Assembly (NCBI RefSeq): GCF_004116265.1
Contig: NZ_QOUX01000046.1
Span: forward strand, 62,001-126,000
Source: Anaerobacillus alkaliphilus
GTDB taxonomy: Bacteria > Bacillota > Bacilli > Bacillales > Anaerobacillaceae
Reading direction: 5' to 3'
Length of the DNA: 64,000 nucleotides
Shown here: one piece after another, positions 34,109 through 43,467 of the stretch
Layout: the number at the start of each line of letters is the position of its first letter
How positions within the stretch are numbered: position 1 is the stretch's first letter
Made by a program: the position numbers and the translations under genes
Notes under the pieces: generated by a model
The model's input: the letters and a program-made list of their open reading frames with translations, nothing else
What the model was told of the DNA's origin: nothing
The model's database searches: none

Positions 34109-35227
34109 CTATTTTACATCACCAAAGCCTTTTAATTTTACGTTTACGTTTACATCAATTTTTGCGTCTGGATAAATTTCTTCTTTCCACTTCATTTCTT
34201 TCCAATTTTTATAACTCAAACTATTTCGTACAAACTGCCCAAAACCAAGGCTATCCGTCTGGTTCTGTTGCATTTCTTCAATAATCTCTTCAGATGTCTC
34301 TTTAATGTAGGCTGCTAATTTTTTTTCAATATCTTTTTGTGCTTCGTCATCAGACAACTTAACATAACCAGTGAATTCATCGATAGATCCCTTCACATCA
34401 ATATTCACTTGTATTTCACTCGGAGATTGCACGTTCACTTTTCTAGTTGATTCTAACGTGTTAAAGGTGATATATAAATAATCATCCTCTTTTGTCTCAT
34501 TTTTTAAGCGCATTTGTTTTGTGAGAGTACCTCCTAGATGATTTTCATGTAACATAAGAAATACTCGAGCTTTTTTCGGGTCAACTTGCATAGCTAACTT
34601 GTCGCCATTAAAGAGTCCAATTCCGTCAAGAATCACTTCCTCTTTCCCTGCTTTCATTAAAGGTACAATAGGATCAATCCCATCATCATAATAATCACGG
34701 ATAAATTCATGAAGGCTCGTATCAACGGTTACATGTGTTTGAGCTTCTTTCTCAAGTAGTTCAAAAATATAGCGACCAATTCGTGGATGCTCAGGAAATT
34801 CAGTCATTAACATCTCTTTTGGGCTTCCGTTGACAACAATCACTTTTAAATTTAATCCTACTGCGTGATCTCGCTTAAATGTATCAATCGTATCAAAAAA
34901 ACCCATTTTCGCTAGAGTATCACCAAACATTACACTACGTAATTGCCCACTTACTAAGACACGCTCTGTCTGTCTCGCCAACTTTGTACGGCCTTCCTTA
35001 CTTGTATGGGCTATGGTTGACAAAACGACATGATCTTTCGCTGCTGATGGTCTAACCTGTGGGAAAGTGATTGTAATAGTTAAAATTCCCTCTTCCTCAG
35101 CATCTTCAGCTTCATTTAGCTCAAAACCGATACTATGAATAAAGCCCATATCCTCGACAATCCGTTTCTGGGCACATCCTGACAAAATGAGTGATGTGAT
35201 ATAAAAAAGTAGCAATAACTTACGCAA
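34109..35227 (-). CDS. Spore germination lipoprotein, GerC (Ger(x)C) family
   Basis: A 372-residue lipoprotein: signal peptide with lipobox LSGC (modified C18), then the GerC domains I-III including KVIVVNGSPKEMLMTEFPEHPRIG split over two stretches and the C-terminal KIDVNVNVKLKG. GerC subunits anchor in the inner spore membrane as part of germinant receptors. It overlaps the GerB gene by 8 bases. No clear terminator follows. Confidence 0.92.
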   Translation of the reverse strand: MRKLLLLFYITSLILSGCAQKRIVEDMGFIHSIGFELNEAEDAEEEGILTITITFPQVRPSAAKDHVVLSTIAHTSKEGRTKLARQTERVLVSGQLRSVMFGDTLAKMGFFDTIDTFKRDHAVGLNLKVIVVNGSPKEMLMTEFPEHPRIGRYIFELLEKEAQTHVTVDTSLHEFIRDYYDDGIDPIVPLMKAGKEEVILDGIGLFNGDKLAMQVDPKKARVFLMLHENHLGGTLTKQMRLKNETKEDDYLYITFNTLESTRKVNVQSPSEIQVNIDVKGSIDEFTGYVKLSDDEAQKDIEKKLAAYIKETSEEIIEEMQQNQTDSLGFGQFVRNSLSYKNWKEMKWKEEIYPDAKIDVNVNVKLKGFGDVK

Positions 35228-36311
35228 TGTCTTTTTCCCTCCTAGCTCGTTTTCCTTCTACCCATAATAGGAACAATAGGAGTATCGGAAAGAAAAAAGC
35301 AAAGAAAACGTACGGCGTAACAACCATCGAAAACAACTCATTAACTTCCCGTTGAATCGTTGGGATCAGCGCAACCAAAAAAGTACCCATAAATAGACCT
35401 ATAATTAGCTTTAATTCTTTTGTTTTAGGAAAAATTTGCTTTGTAACCTCTAATGCTGCCCAATGATAAAAAACAACCGTCACCATGATTTTTAATAGAA
35501 ACACCCCAAATACTAAGTTCTCAATTCGTTCTATTAAAGGCGTCTCCATATGCTTAAGAATTACCTGGGTTGGATAAAGGATATTGCGCAACTGCTCTAA
35601 ACTAAAAAAGCCCATCGCGATAAAACAAACAGCTGCATAAATAAATGTAGTGAACAAATGTCCAATCACGATTGCTTTCCCGAAGTTTCCATCTTTTTGG
35701 ACATATGGGAACAGAAACAAGACTATCTCAAAGCCAAGAAAGGCCGTGTATGACTCAAGACCACTTTTCATCGGATCTAAGGGATTTTGAAACAAAAACG
35801 GTGTTAAACGAGTAAAGCTGAACTCCGGAGCGACAATAAGTAATAAAAATATTGTCCATATCGTAAAGAAAAAGAAAACAATTGCAATTTTCCCCATATT
35901 ATAAATTCCTTTTGAAACAAAAAAGATTGAAACAATCACAAAGTAGAATAGTAAAAGATTTGGGTTTACATCAACAAACATTGTTAACTGAATTAACAAC
36001 GAATAGTTTTTCGCGACTAAAATCCCTAATAAACCCAAAGTAACAATTAAATACAGATACAATGGATACAACAAAAATTTTGGTAAGTTCTGTTCTAGGA
36101 TTAGAAAAATCGATCTTCCATTTCCTTTTTTGTAGACAAGATGAATCAAATATATGTTCACTAAGACAATCCCTGATAATCCAAATATCCCTAGCCAACC
36201 ATTTGTGCCAAAGGCTTCAGCTACAAGCCGGGGTAAAGCAAAGAGAATGATCCCTGATTGGATCAAATAAACTATTACGGCTATCTGTGTAAAATGGATT
36301 TTTTCATTCAT
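35220..36311 (-). CDS. Spore germination permease, GerB family
   Basis: A 363-residue integral membrane protein with ten hydrophobic segments; GerB proteins are APC-type amino-acid transporters that bind the germinant. The motif NPLDPMKSGLESYTAFLGFE is typical of the family. ATG at 36309-36311 follows AAAGGA; two earlier start codons sit within that site. It overlaps the GerC gene and follows the GerA gene by 13 bp. Confidence 0.92.
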   Translation of the reverse strand: MNEKIHFTQIAVIVYLIQSGIILFALPRLVAEAFGTNGWLGIFGLSGIVLVNIYLIHLVYKKGNGRSIFLILEQNLPKFLLYPLYLYLIVTLGLLGILVAKNYSLLIQLTMFVDVNPNLLLFYFVIVSIFFVSKGIYNMGKIAIVFFFFTIWTIFLLLIVAPEFSFTRLTPFLFQNPLDPMKSGLESYTAFLGFEIVLFLFPYVQKDGNFGKAIVIGHLFTTFIYAAVCFIAMGFFSLEQLRNILYPTQVILKHMETPLIERIENLVFGVFLLKIMVTVVFYHWAALEVTKQIFPKTKELKLIIGLFMGTFLVALIPTIQREVNELFSMVVTPYVFFAFFFPILLLFLLWVEGKRARREKDIA

Positions 36312-36324
36312 CGGCATCAATCCT

Positions 36325-37824
36325 TTATTGCTTCATTTTCGTTCGGGTTTTGTTTGCTGTTTTCGCTTGAGCCCCTCGTTCCTTCAAAAGGTAAAAAGGC
36401 GACCGTACAAAAATATCTTTCCACTCCTTCCAATAAAAAGGTGCTAATGGAATTAGATACGGTGTTCGTAAGCTTGTTAAGCTAGCTACGTGAATCGTAA
36501 ACCATGCTAAACCAATCATCATTCCAAAAATACCCAAGTATCCTGCAAGTATTATGATAAAAAATCTAACAATCCTAATAGCATTACTCATGTTGTAGCT
36601 AGGTAAAACAAATGAGGCTATTGCCGAACTTGCTACTGCGATAATTAAGACATTACTTGTAAATCCTGCTTCAACTGCCGCCGTACCGATAACAATACCA
36701 CCTACAATACCAATGGTTGAACCAACCTTTGTCGGTAATCTAGCTCCAGCTTCTCGGAGTAACTCGATTGTTATTTCCATGATGAGTGCTTCTACTAATG
36801 GCGGAAACGGAACCCTCGCTCTTGACTCGGCTAAAGTGATCAGTAAATCTTCTGGTAACACCTCATAATGAAACGTGATTACTGCCACATAGAGAGCTGT
36901 GAAAAACACTGTAATAAATATTGCTATTGATCTAAGGATCCGTAAACTCGTCCCAATCCAATATCGCTGATTATAATCGTCCGGTGATTGTAGAAATTCA
37001 AAGAAATTCGTAGGTGCACTAAACGCAATTGGACTTCCATCCGTTAAAACCACGATTTTTCCTTCTACAAGCTTTGATACGACAACCTCAGGAACTTCTG
37101 TTGTATAATACTGTGGAAACAATGAATCAGGCGCCTCATCAATTAATTGTGTTACCATACTTGAATCATAAATAGCATCAGTTTCGATGCTCTCTATGTT
37201 ACTTTTTAGCAACTCCACTAACTCCATGTTGGCCAGGTCATCGATATATATGACATAAATATTCGTCTTGGTGATTTCTCCTGCTCGAAGCTTAATTACT
37301 TTGAGATTGGAACTTCTTAGACGTTTCCTAATTAAGGATAAATTTTTGTTTATGTCTTCAACAAACGCATCATGTGCACCAATAATGATTGACTCGGTGT
37401 CACTTTTTTCAACGCCTCGTTGTTCTGGCCCGAAGACATTGTAAAAATAGGCTTTATCCTTATAGAAAATCGCGGCACTTCCAGCCAATATTTCATCTTT
37501 TAGATCTTTAAGTTTTGTGGCTTCCGATATATCTTTTTCCTTAAGCCAAGATGAAACGTCTTCTTTTTTTAATGAAGATATAGGGTCTAAAATATCCTTT
37601 TCTAGTCTGGTTCCGTCTATGATTGTACTTAAATAAACCACTTTAACGGATTCTTCACAATACGTTTTCTCTAAAAAATCTCCGCAATCATTAAAAAATT
37701 CTTTAATTACTTCCAACGAAGGCTTTTCATCTTCATCAGAGGAAGCTGGTTGTTTAGCTTCGTTTTCTGAGGATTCATTAAGTGAAGCTAATTTATTTTT
37801 CTTTTGCCAATTTTTTTCATTCAT
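36325..37824 (-). CDS. Spore germination receptor subunit, GerA family
   Basis: A 499-residue protein: soluble N-domain (residues 1-280, highly charged in the first 45), then five hydrophobic segments with the family motifs RARVPFPPLVEALIMEITIE and GIVGGIVIGTAAVEAG. GerA subunits form the oligomeric membrane channel part of receptors. ATG behind GGAGG. First gene of the gerA-gerB-gerC operon on the minus strand. The germinant is unknown. Operons of this type are normally read by sigma-G. Confidence 0.94.
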   Translation of the reverse strand: MNEKNWQKKNKLASLNESSENEAKQPASSDEDEKPSLEVIKEFFNDCGDFLEKTYCEESVKVVYLSTIIDGTRLEKDILDPISSLKKEDVSSWLKEKDISEATKLKDLKDEILAGSAAIFYKDKAYFYNVFGPEQRGVEKSDTESIIIGAHDAFVEDINKNLSLIRKRLRSSNLKVIKLRAGEITKTNIYVIYIDDLANMELVELLKSNIESIETDAIYDSSMVTQLIDEAPDSLFPQYYTTEVPEVVVSKLVEGKIVVLTDGSPIAFSAPTNFFEFLQSPDDYNQRYWIGTSLRILRSIAIFITVFFTALYVAVITFHYEVLPEDLLITLAESRARVPFPPLVEALIMEITIELLREAGARLPTKVGSTIGIVGGIVIGTAAVEAGFTSNVLIIAVASSAIASFVLPSYNMSNAIRIVRFFIIILAGYLGIFGMMIGLAWFTIHVASLTSLRTPYLIPLAPFYWKEWKDIFVRSPFYLLKERGAQAKTANKTRTKMKQ

Positions 37825-37985
37825 TGTGAAAAGTCCTCCAATAAATGTAACTTATCGTTAACGTTTGCTAACACCTACAAAATTATTCCATTGGGTACAA
37901 ATCTTCGCAATTCTTCATTCTTTTTACTGAATTTAGACATATAAATGTTTTGAGTTGAAAATGATTTAGTGAGAGGGGATTATCA

Positions 37986-38819
37986 GTGACAGATACAGCA
38001 AACTTAATTCGTCCATGGGAAGAACATGCGTTTTGGTTAGAGATATTAGAAGATCATGCTTACTTCGTCAGAGACCACTTGTCACCTAGTGAACAGCAAT
38101 ACGTAGACACTGCAAATCAATATATACAAGCGTTTCAGCAATTACGAGTCAAGTTGAGCCAATTGGATCCTAACTTATCATTTAGTTCAAATGCATTAAT
38201 TGAATTTTCTAAAGAGGCTTGGCCAATTGTAACAGGTTATTTCCAATTTGAAGGACATTTACAAAGCTTACGCGTACAAAATAAAGTAAATTTAAACCTT
38301 TCCCCGACATATTTAAATGGCACATTAGGAGAAAACCAAGAATACATCCGGATATTAACCTATTATGTTACTGGTCAGAACTTTCCTCCACTACCACTAG
38401 TGGATCTTCTTGACTTATGGTTAGAAGATCAATTAGGTCACGCTGTTCTGTTCCGAAATGTACTTGATCCTATTGAACTAACATTATCTAGTCAGACAGA
38501 GATGTATGTTACTAGATTTCAAGGTTATATCGTCCAAAATAAACAAATGCGTTCCATCTTGCGTTTTTCCCCACCTAATACACCTAGGCAACAACGTCTC
38601 TCAAGACAAATTGGTCAAACAACAATAGACATGTATAATTTTGTCAAAGAAGTCATTGGACTCTACCTAGGTTCAGAAATGTTTACAAGAACAACTCTTC
38701 GTTTTCTTGAACATCATCTTCCAGAAACGTGTTATTTTATTAAGAAATTAAGTTATTATGCGCCTGAATTAAGTAATCAGGCTGCTCAATGCCCACTAAC
38801 AAAGCCATCTTACACCTAA
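37986..38819 (+). CDS. DUF2935 domain protein
   Basis: A 277-residue soluble, mostly helical protein starting IRPWEEHAFWLEILEDHAYFVRDH, the first half of a duplicated helical bundle; the second copy begins LLDLWLEDQLGHAVLFRNVLDP. The E..H..ExxH pairs suggest a metal site in each half. DUF2935 proteins are common in spore formers and have no assigned activity. GTG start at 37986 behind GAGAGGGG. Divergent from the germination operon. Confidence 0.85.
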   Translation: MTDTANLIRPWEEHAFWLEILEDHAYFVRDHLSPSEQQYVDTANQYIQAFQQLRVKLSQLDPNLSFSSNALIEFSKEAWPIVTGYFQFEGHLQSLRVQNKVNLNLSPTYLNGTLGENQEYIRILTYYVTGQNFPPLPLVDLLDLWLEDQLGHAVLFRNVLDPIELTLSSQTEMYVTRFQGYIVQNKQMRSILRFSPPNTPRQQRLSRQIGQTTIDMYNFVKEVIGLYLGSEMFTRTTLRFLEHHLPETCYFIKKLSYYAPELSNQAAQCPLTKPSYT

Positions 38820-38825
38820 ATTATG

Positions 38826-38870
38826 AAGCTAAGTATCAGCAGGGGCTTCCTGTAGTTACTTAGCTTTTTA
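38826..38870 (+). terminator. Terminator of the DUF2935 gene
   Basis: AAGCTAAGTA and TACTTAGCTT with an inner CAGG/CCTG pair, then TTT. Confidence 0.85.
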
Positions 38871-38993
38871 TTACCGTTTCACTAAATATTTAGAATAAAC
38901 TTTTATTAATATTTCTAAGTTTCCTATATTGACCTCTAACCTTTATTGCTTTAACCTATTAAAATGATAAAACTATTTTAGGTGGGATTGGTT

Positions 38994-39611
38994 ATGGGGA
39001 AAAAGTTTATTTTGGTACTTTTTGGTTTATTTTTGACTGCTCTAGGGATTAAGTTATTAACTATAAATATGTTAACTTTTGGAGGAACAGCCGGAATAGC
39101 GACAATCCTAACATACATAATTCCATTATCGTGGGGTGCTTTGTTCTTTATCGTAAATCTACCTTTTTTCCTGATCTCATTCCAACAGTTAGGGCGTTGG
39201 TTCACATTATCTAGTTTTATGTCGATTATCGGAATATCCATTATGAGGGACTCTCTTGATTTACTTGTACCCTCAATTCAAATGGATCCTATTGTAGCTG
39301 CCATTATTGCTGGCATATTCATTGGAATCGGTGTTTCCTTTGTACTTAATAATGGATCCTCACTAGGTGGTATACATATTCTAGCTTTATACCTAGATAA
39401 GAGATTTGGAATTAACCGCGGTCTATGTATTTTGATTGGCGATTCGCTTATCATTATAGCTGCAGCATTTCTAGTAGGTTGGCATAGTGCGATTGTATCT
39501 ATTATTAGTATTGTGATTGCTTCTTATATCATTGGTCGCTATAAATCGATAGAGACCACAAGGGTTGTTACTGAAGACACCAGCGTTTTACAAGATGCTG
39601 CAAATTCCTAA
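38994..39611 (+). CDS. YitT family membrane protein (short form)
   Basis: A 205-residue membrane protein with five to six segments. LLTINMLTFGGTAGIATILTY and NNGSSLGGIHILALYLDKRFGI are the two YitT repeats (polar, Gly-rich loops). The usual C-terminal DUF2179 domain is missing, so this is the short type. Function of the family is unknown. ATG behind AGGTGGG; the GTG upstream lies in that site. Confidence 0.85.
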   Translation: MGKKFILVLFGLFLTALGIKLLTINMLTFGGTAGIATILTYIIPLSWGALFFIVNLPFFLISFQQLGRWFTLSSFMSIIGISIMRDSLDLLVPSIQMDPIVAAIIAGIFIGIGVSFVLNNGSSLGGIHILALYLDKRFGINRGLCILIGDSLIIIAAAFLVGWHSAIVSIISIVIASYIIGRYKSIETTRVVTEDTSVLQDAANS

Positions 39612-39614
39612 TAG

Positions 39615-39650
39615 AAAAAAATCACCTATAATAGAAAATAGGTGATTTTT
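39615..39650 (+). terminator. Terminator of the YitT gene
   Basis: AAAAATCACCTAT pairs with ATAGGTGATTTTT. Confidence 0.85.
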
Positions 39651-39775
39651 CAGTTTTTCCAATACACACTTTCACATGACTTTAAGTAGACCCAATACTG
39701 TATGGAAATAATTTCGCATTGTATCTTCTATATGATTCTTTTATAATTAGCAATTGTGAGAAAGGAGGGAGTCTA

Positions 39776-40705
39776 TTGACTGAAGTGAGACAATTTGTCT
39801 TTTTTGACTTTGAGATGCTTTGCTCTAAAGAAGGTATGTCTTATGCGAACATGGAAAGTATCCGACTTGGGGCAGCGAAATACGATATTGACACACAGAA
39901 AATTACCTATTTTGATCGGTTTATTAAACCTAAACAAACGGAACCACTAAGTATTTTTTGTAAAGAGTTAACACAAATTAGTGATAATGATATTGCTAGC
40001 GCTGACTCATTTCCTCTTGTATTAGATGATTTCATCAAGTGGATAGGTAATATAAAGCAAAGTCGTTTCTTTTCATGGTCTTCAAACGATATTTCCCGGT
40101 TAGAGCTAGATGCTTTCAGTCATGACGTCCCTCGATCGAAAATAGCACCTATTAAAAACCGGTATGTAGATTTTCAAGCGATCTTTTCAAAAAGGGTTTC
40201 AAAAACAAATCCCTCTGTAGAAAATGCACTAGCCTTGTACGGGTTACAATTTGAGGGTGATAAGCATAATCCAATGTACGATGCTTATAACACACTACGT
40301 ATTTATTTAGCCTTTAGCGAAGAGTTTGTGAAAACTGACTTAATTATGCTAAATCAATTTATTTTTCAGAACCAAGAAGTTACCGTAGAAGATGACATCA
40401 ACGGACGATTAAAAACTTTACTAAAAGAAGACCTTCAGCACCTTTTTAATGATATTTCTATCATTTCAAATATTCGTAGTGCAAAAAAGCTTCTTAAGCG
40501 AACAGGTAAGTTGGTTAAAAAGTATGAAAACATCCTCTTAAATCGTTCCCGAATGTTTAACGAAGAAATTCTACTATATGTGCGCTTACTTGTTGATTTC
40601 TATCATAATCTCATCGGAAGCTACAACAAACATTATTCATATGGCTGTAAAATTATTATATTTCATGAACATATGACTACACCTTTACAGCAAATTACTG
40701 CATAA
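39776..40705 (+). CDS. DEDDh 3'-5' exonuclease, KapD/inhibitor-of-KinA-pathway-like
   Basis: A 309-residue protein. The N-terminal 190 residues show an exonuclease fold: FFDFEM (DxE), ELTQISDNDI, and HNPMYDAYNTLRIY (His...Asp), as in DnaQ-like enzymes. The C-terminal 110 residues are helical with no motif. Bacillus KapD has the same catalytic domain alone. TTG at 39776 behind AAAGGAGGG; the frame upstream of it has no site. Confidence 0.82.
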   Translation: MTEVRQFVFFDFEMLCSKEGMSYANMESIRLGAAKYDIDTQKITYFDRFIKPKQTEPLSIFCKELTQISDNDIASADSFPLVLDDFIKWIGNIKQSRFFSWSSNDISRLELDAFSHDVPRSKIAPIKNRYVDFQAIFSKRVSKTNPSVENALALYGLQFEGDKHNPMYDAYNTLRIYLAFSEEFVKTDLIMLNQFIFQNQEVTVEDDINGRLKTLLKEDLQHLFNDISIISNIRSAKKLLKRTGKLVKKYENILLNRSRMFNEEILLYVRLLVDFYHNLIGSYNKHYSYGCKIIIFHEHMTTPLQQITA

Positions 40706-40738
40706 CAAACGAAGACCCTATAGGATCTTCGTTTGTTT
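40704..40738. terminator. Shared terminator, exonuclease and wall hydrolase genes
   Basis: CAAACGAAGA pairs with TCTTCGTTTG; T run on both sides. Confidence 0.85.
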
Positions 40739-40742
40739 GATT

Positions 40743-41783
40743 CTATTGGATAATACGTTTCGCAAAAAGATAATTTCTTCCCCAATAACTGTTATTTAAT
40801 ACATTATACGTAATGTGTACACCATTGGACGAGGATGCATGGATCATATGTCCCCCATCCATGTATATTCCTACATGTCCAACTCTACCGTCGGAATAGA
40901 GGGTTGGCGATTGAAAGAACAATAAATCTCCTTGCCTTAATGAATTTGTCGCTACTGATACTCCTATCCCAGCTTGCTCTCTTGAGGTTCGTGGAATTGT
41001 TACTCCTCTTTGGCCAAACGCCCACTGTGTGTAAGAAGAGCAGTCAAATAAGCGTGGAGCTTCTGCTAGAGTGGCTCCAAATTTATATCCAGCACCAATG
41101 GCTGTTCTCGCTACATTTATTACCTCAGTTTGGATTGTCGTGCTTCCTTGAGGAGCTCTCTCAACAGGTCTTTTTTCTTTAATTGGCTCCATTTCCTTTG
41201 TATGTTCACGTGGTGGTAATCTTAAGACTTGTCCGACAAAAATTTGGGATGAAGTCAGTCCGTTTGCTGCCATTAACCGTTGTACAGTAGTATGGTGAGC
41301 TTGCGCAATTAGCCATAGAGTGTCGCCAGCCTGAACACGATAGCGACTTGCTGGCTTTTCAACCTGAATGGAGCCATTCTCTTGTTTAAAATAGATAAAT
41401 GAATTGAACAGGCTACTTGCTGCATCTAAAGAGACATAAGCCGTATTATTCACCCAGCGGGCTGGATCAATATTCATATACTCATCGCCTCGCCTCGCTC
41501 TTGATCCCCCCATTGTCATACGTACAACCGTAGAACCATCTGTCACTTCAAACGTACTTGTGTTTCGTTCAAACTGGATAAAGTTATAACCTAATATCTT
41601 AGAAACTGTTGTAAAGGGTATGTAGTATTTGCCGTTTATTCTAATAGGTTTTATTCCGTCTACCATTTTCCCGTTAATAGCAATTCCGGCTTCAGGAACG
41701 TTTTCATAAAAGGCAGTAACCGGTGTAGCTGTTATTGATAATGTGATAATTAATAATAGAAGCAATCGAGATATTTTTAACAT
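40743..41783 (-). CDS. Secreted wall hydrolase: copper-amine-oxidase-N-like, LysM, NlpC/P60
   Basis: A 346-residue exported protein. Residues 1-24 are a signal peptide (AFYE cleavage region). Residues 35-135 resemble the stalk domain found in the N-terminal part of copper amine oxidases (GKYYIPFTTVSKILGY). A LysM domain (residues 147-192, YRVQAGDTLWLIAQAHH) binds peptidoglycan. NlpC/P60 (residues 220-340) has the catalytic Cys in FDCSSY, His in GHVGIYM and a third polar residue near HASS. It should cleave peptide stems of the wall. Confidence 0.9.
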   Translation of the reverse strand: MLKISRLLLLLIITLSITATPVTAFYENVPEAGIAINGKMVDGIKPIRINGKYYIPFTTVSKILGYNFIQFERNTSTFEVTDGSTVVRMTMGGSRARRGDEYMNIDPARWVNNTAYVSLDAASSLFNSFIYFKQENGSIQVEKPASRYRVQAGDTLWLIAQAHHTTVQRLMAANGLTSSQIFVGQVLRLPPREHTKEMEPIKEKRPVERAPQGSTTIQTEVINVARTAIGAGYKFGATLAEAPRLFDCSSYTQWAFGQRGVTIPRTSREQAGIGVSVATNSLRQGDLLFFQSPTLYSDGRVGHVGIYMDGGHMIHASSSNGVHITYNVLNNSYWGRNYLFAKRIIQ

Positions 41784-41821
41784 ACTTTCCTCATTCTCCT
41801 TAGTTTCAATCTAGATGTAGT

Positions 41822-42085
41822 TTAACCATTCTGTAAATTAGGCGGGAGTTTCGTTTGCTGAAGCTGTTCAATCGTATCTAAAACGGCAACATTCGCCTGT
41901 TCAAGTAGCTGACCTTCATTAGCACTAGACTTTTGTTTTGCATCATCAATGATTTGCAAAGCTTGTTGCAACTGTTTTTCGACTGCTGAAAACTGCTCAC
42001 TATCTGTTCGTTTCAATCCTTGTTGGATCGCCACTTTTGCTTGTTGAATAGCTAGCATTGCTTGCTCGACTGGGATACTTCCCAT
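41822..42085 (-). CDS. Small helical protein of unknown function, 87 residues
   Basis: Starts MGSIPVEQAMLAIQQAKVAI and is almost entirely helical, with many Gln and Ala. It has no Cys and no membrane segment. It resembles small DUF2564-like helical bacillus proteins only in style, not by a clear motif. GGGGG site before the ATG. Divergent from the MFS gene and downstream of it in the opposite direction lies the NlpC/P60 gene, 38 bp away, likely one transcript. Confidence 0.65.
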   Translation of the reverse strand: MGSIPVEQAMLAIQQAKVAIQQGLKRTDSEQFSAVEKQLQQALQIIDDAKQKSSANEGQLLEQANVAVLDTIEQLQQTKLPPNLQNG

Positions 42086-42312
42086 CAGTTAGCCCCCTTC
42101 CTTTTTCCTTTGTTAGTTTTGGTAATTCTTTAAGAAACATACGTAGATTTAGTTTAGTGTTTGTAAATTTCGGTTATATCTCTATGTTTCATAAAAACTT
42201 TCCCGAAAAAAAACACACCAAAATGATGTGTTTATCAGTTGTTATCATCCCTACATGTGAGGTAATGTATAATTACGTATTTTACCCTGTATTACAAATT
42301 AGGAGGATAGCT

Positions 42313-43467
42313 GTGTTATATTTCCTTTACGTTATGATTGTCATAGCATTTCTAGATACATTTGCTCAACTACCAATTATCGCTCCTTTTGCCCTTAGCC
42401 TCGGGGCGAATAGCCTGCTAATTGGATTGATTATCGGAATGTATTCATTTGCCAATATGGGCGGTAACATCATTGCCGGTGTATGGATTGATAAGTTTGG
42501 AAGAAAGAAAATACTTGTCATTGGTCTTTTTTTCGTGAGTATTTGTCTACTCGGATATACAATGGTAACCACCCCACTTCAATTGCTAGCCATCCGGACG
42601 ATTCATGGTATTGGTGGAGGATTACTTGTTCCTGCTGCTTTTGCATTTTTAGGAGATCATTCTCGTACTACCACAAGAGGAAAAACAATGGCTTTTTCAG
42701 GGGCTTGCGTTGGCATAGCAGCAATTATTGGACCTGCATTTGGAGCGATCATTACAAATTCGTTCGGAATCGACTGGGTGTTCTATATCATTAGTATTCT
42801 ATTTTTTGTTTCTGCTCTACTAGTATCAATAATATTAAAAGAGAATTACTCCCCTAGATCAGAAAAGGAGAAGTTTTCGATGGCAAGCATAAATAAATTA
42901 CTCCGCTTGCCGCCTCTAGTAAATGCTTATATCGGTGCTTTTTCGTTGATGTTAACAATGGGAATTTTAGCTTATATGCTTCCCTTAAAAATTGAAGCTG
43001 CCGACCAAAGTGTTGCGCTATCCGGAATTCTCTTGAGCACATTTGGCATTGTAGCCATTTTGGTTTTTGTTTTGCCTACGAACCAAGTGTTTGACCGAGT
43101 TAGACGAGAAAGATTAATGATTATAGGGATGTTATTTATTTCGATTGCCCTCATAATCCTTAGCTCCTTTAACCTAGTTGGCGTGCTTTTTATCGGAATG
43201 TTTTTTTACGGAATTGGGTTCGCTTTAATCTTCCCTTCAGTTACAGCTCTGGTTATTGACCATTCTGATAAAAATGAACGTGGGAGAGCGTTTGGGCTTT
43301 TTTATGCTTTTTTCTCATTAGGTGTGGTAGCTGGTTCGTTTTTCATAGGTGCATTAAACGTCCTACCAAATCAAGGTTTGTTAATTGGGGCCATTTGCAT
43401 CGGATTGCTAGCTTCGCTTATTTATCGGCGAATTACTGCAGGCGATATTTCTCGATCAAATGAATAA
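42313..43467 (+). CDS. MFS drug-type transporter
   Basis: A 384-residue membrane protein with twelve segments. After the second segment IWIDKFGRKKIL-like sequence (GVWIDKFGRKK) is the MFS motif A, and RTIHGIGGGLLVPAAFAFLGD is a DHA1-type motif. GTG at 42313 follows AGGAGG with a 6-base gap; a long open frame starting at 42058 is out of keeping with any site. The last 35 bp overlap the end of the opposite-strand hydrolase gene. The substrate is unknown. Confidence 0.87.
   Translation: MLYFLYVMIVIAFLDTFAQLPIIAPFALSLGANSLLIGLIIGMYSFANMGGNIIAGVWIDKFGRKKILVIGLFFVSICLLGYTMVTTPLQLLAIRTIHGIGGGLLVPAAFAFLGDHSRTTTRGKTMAFSGACVGIAAIIGPAFGAIITNSFGIDWVFYIISILFFVSALLVSIILKENYSPRSEKEKFSMASINKLLRLPPLVNAYIGAFSLMLTMGILAYMLPLKIEAADQSVALSGILLSTFGIVAILVFVLPTNQVFDRVRRERLMIIGMLFISIALIILSSFNLVGVLFIGMFFYGIGFALIFPSVTALVIDHSDKNERGRAFGLFYAFFSLGVVAGSFFIGALNVLPNQGLLIGAICIGLLASLIYRRITAGDISRSNE

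Noticed and set aside
42058-42312. N-terminal extension of the MFS gene
   Set aside because: The 85 extra residues overlap the opposite-strand 87-residue gene and have no ribosome binding site; AGGAGG before GTG 42313 sets the start.
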